Part shown: in pieces, positions 13,644 to 14,820 of the stretch
How the letters are laid out: every line of letters starts with the position of its first letter
How positions within the stretch are numbered: position 1 is the first letter of the stretch
The notes under the pieces: model-generated
The model's database searches: none
The model's input: the letters and a program-made list of their open reading frames with translations, nothing else
What the model was told of the DNA's origin: nothing
Assembly: GCA_024405335.1 (NCBI GenBank)
Contig: JAKSOX010000030.1
Coordinates: 1 to 14,820 of the forward strand
DNA: 14,820 bases
From: Kiritimatiellia bacterium
GTDB lineage: Bacteria; Verrucomicrobiota; Kiritimatiellia; RFP12; UBA1067
Reading direction: 5' to 3'
Made by a program: the position numbers and the translations under genes

Positions 13644-14167
13644 CCGACGCCGAGCTGATGCTCGCGTCCGCCGCCGGGGACGAAAACGCGTTCTCCGAAA
13701 TCGTCAGCAAGTTTTCCAACGTTTTGCTGAACTTTTTCCTCCGTCAAGGCGTTTCACATGCAGATGGACAGGATCTCGCGCAGCGGACGCTGTTGCGGTT
13801 GTGGCGCTACCGCGCCAAATACCGGCCGACGGCGAAGTTCACGACGTTTCTGTTCATCCTCGCGCGGCAGGAGTCCGTCGACTTTTTCCGCGCGGAGGGG
13901 CGCAGGCGGAATCTGATGGACGGGTTCGAGCGCGAATCGGCCGTGCGGTCCGACGCGACGCCGGCGGCGCTTTCCTTTTCGGGGGAGGGCGTGCGCAGGG
14001 CGGTCGCCCGGCTCGAGCCGGCATGGCGCGACGTGGTCGAACTTGGTTTCTTTCAGGATCTGCCCTACGCGGAGGTCGCGGAAATCCTCGGGATTCCCGT
14101 GGGAACGGTGAAGTCGCGCATGTTCAATGCATTGCGCAAGTTGCGGGAGACGTTGCATGAACGCTGA
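13640..14167 (+). CDS. ECF-type RNA polymerase sigma factor
   Basis: The 175-residue protein has the two-domain layout of extracytoplasmic-function sigma factors. Region 2 (about 17-88) includes AFSEIVSKFSNVLLNFF, QDLAQRTLLRLWRYRAKY and FTTFLFILARQESVDFFR, which contact core polymerase and the -10 element. Region 4 (about 117-170) ends in the HTH LPYAEVAEILGIPVGTVKSR followed by MFNALRKLRE, which reads the -35. Region 3 is absent, as expected. ATG 13640 is chosen because it fits the family N-terminus, overlaps the previous stop as ATGA and has GGAG at 13628-13631; the frame is open further upstream. The next gene overlaps it by 11 nt and encodes a membrane protein that may be its anti-sigma factor. 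Target promoters are unknown. Confidence 0.92.
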   Translation: MTDAELMLASAAGDENAFSEIVSKFSNVLLNFFLRQGVSHADGQDLAQRTLLRLWRYRAKYRPTAKFTTFLFILARQESVDFFRAEGRRRNLMDGFERESAVRSDATPAALSFSGEGVRRAVARLEPAWRDVVELGFFQDLPYAEVAEILGIPVGTVKSRMFNALRKLRETLHER

Positions 14168-14729
14168 TTTGAAGGAAACGCTGGAGGAAATGGGCGGCGC
14201 CGCGGATTTCGCGGCGGCGTTGCGCGGTGCGCCCGTTTGCCGCGTCGACGCGGAGTTTGCGGCGCGCGTGCGCGCGGCGGTCCGGGAGTCGGCGCGGTTC
14301 GAAGCGGCGTTCCGCCGCCGCGCATGGTGGGCCGCCGCGGCGGCCGCGGCCGCGCTGATCGCCGTGTCGTCCGCGTTTTTGCGCGCCGACCGTCCGCGCT
14401 GCGCGGCGGCGCGTCCGTCGTCGTTGGCGCCGCACGTGCAGGCGTTCGTGGTCAAGGCGCTGGCGCGCGAAGCCGCGGACGCGGCGGCGTTGCGCACGGC
14501 CGTGGACGAGCTGGTGACGAGCCAGTCGGCCGAAGGCGGATGGACGAATCCCGAGATGAGCGCGCGCAACGTCGCGGCGCTCGCGGCGGCCGTGTCCGCC
14601 GGCGTCGGGTCGGCGAAGGTCGCGTTGCGCCGCGGCCGCCGCTATCTGCGCGCGAACGGCATCCCCGAGCTTGACGACGCCGCTTTCGAACGCGAAGCGC
14701 GCCTCGTTCGCGAGCGCTTTGGCGGTTGA
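14157..14729 (+). CDS. Putative membrane-anchored anti-sigma factor
   Basis: The 190-residue protein overlaps the sigma factor gene by 11 nt, and GGGAG (14145-14149) is its SD. The N-terminal 50 residues are charged and helical (DAEFAARVRAAVRESARFEA), as in cytoplasmic sigma-binding segments, but I see no zinc-binding HxxxCxxC of the ZAS type. One membrane helix follows (about 56-75, AWWAAAAAAAALIAVSSAFL) after an RRR stop-transfer signal, giving an N-in topology. The outer part is helical and includes VTSQSAEGGWTNPEMSARNV (120-139), which resembles one QW-type repeat of the squalene cyclase/prenyltransferase alpha-alpha barrel. Only one such repeat is visible. The anti-sigma role rests on gene order and topology, not on a recognised domain. 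The sequence is unusually Ala/Arg-rich. Confidence 0.65.
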   Translation: MNADLKETLEEMGGAADFAAALRGAPVCRVDAEFAARVRAAVRESARFEAAFRRRAWWAAAAAAAALIAVSSAFLRADRPRCAAARPSSLAPHVQAFVVKALAREAADAAALRTAVDELVTSQSAEGGWTNPEMSARNVAALAAAVSAGVGSAKVALRRGRRYLRANGIPELDDAAFEREARLVRERFGG

Positions 14730-14820
14730 AGCGCGCCAGCGCCGACGAGTCCCTCAAGAACCTGCGGAATCCCATCTGTCGGCGGTGCGCAATTGCCTTG
14801 TGCTGTTTGCAAGTTGATGT
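14730..14820. other. Unannotated tail of the window
   Basis: I see no gene, promoter or strong terminator in these 91 bases. A seven-base inverted repeat (CGCCGAC at 14740-14746 and GTCGGCG at 14778-14784) has a 31-nt loop and no T-run, so it is weak evidence for an RNA structure. The last 40 bases are noticeably less GC-rich than the genes. Confidence 0.5.

Noticed and set aside
14740..14784. Inverted repeat as a terminator of the sigma unit
   Set aside because: The stem is only seven pairs with a 31-nt loop and no T-run, so chance is likely in GC-rich DNA.

Overview
The window is GC-rich (GC-heavy third codon positions, with large spurious open frames on both strands). Every gene I can support lies on the + strand. 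The genes fit a Gram-negative bacterium that makes lipopolysaccharide and degrades glycans. The PF12831-type FAD oxidoreductase, GH20-like enzyme, DUF4432 mutarotase and GHMP kinase together point to the PVC superphylum, probably a Kiritimatiellota/Lentisphaerota-like lineage. That placement is an inference from gene content; there is no rRNA or marker phylogeny here.

Layout. (1) Positions 1-1635: two 15-bp repeats, a promoter, and a two-gene unit made of an unrecognised helical protein and a helix-turn-helix protein. (2) Positions 1636-1945: no intact gene. There is a possible promoter, a Shine-Dalgarno (SD) site, and what looks like the first ~12 codons of a metallophosphoesterase whose remainder is missing. 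(3) Positions 1946-4375: a cell-envelope block with an outer-membrane beta-barrel protein, an LptF/LptG permease and LpxA. (4) Positions 4412-12245: a five-gene carbohydrate block. It holds an exported 1227-aa protein joining a CBM-like domain, an FAD oxidoreductase and a GH42-like barrel, then an exported GH20-like hydrolase, a D-lyxose/D-mannose-type cupin isomerase, a GHMP sugar kinase and a DUF4432 aldose epimerase. (5) Positions 12278-14729: a signalling block with a TPR lipoprotein, a small two-helix membrane protein, an ECF sigma factor and a membrane-anchored putative anti-sigma factor. (6) Positions 14730-14820: no gene seen.

How the parts work together. In the sugar block the two exported enzymes would attack a glycan outside the cytoplasm. 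The mutarotase, isomerase and kinase would then process a released aldose (lyxose/mannose- or fucose/heptose-like) inside. The true substrate cannot be read from sequence. In the last block the membrane-anchored protein would hold the sigma factor, with the lipoprotein and small membrane protein possibly acting in envelope sensing.

The clearest regulatory signal is a promoter fused to the start codon. Three genes (starts 149, 1946 and 12278) have an extended -10 of the form ACGTGnTATAAT ending only 6 or 8 nt before the start codon, and no SD. Two share the exact 18-mer TATAATGGCGCCATGAAA, which would place +1 on the A of ATG. Most other genes have a purine-rich SD, so the window seems to use leaderless initiation for the first gene of a unit and SD-led initiation inside units.
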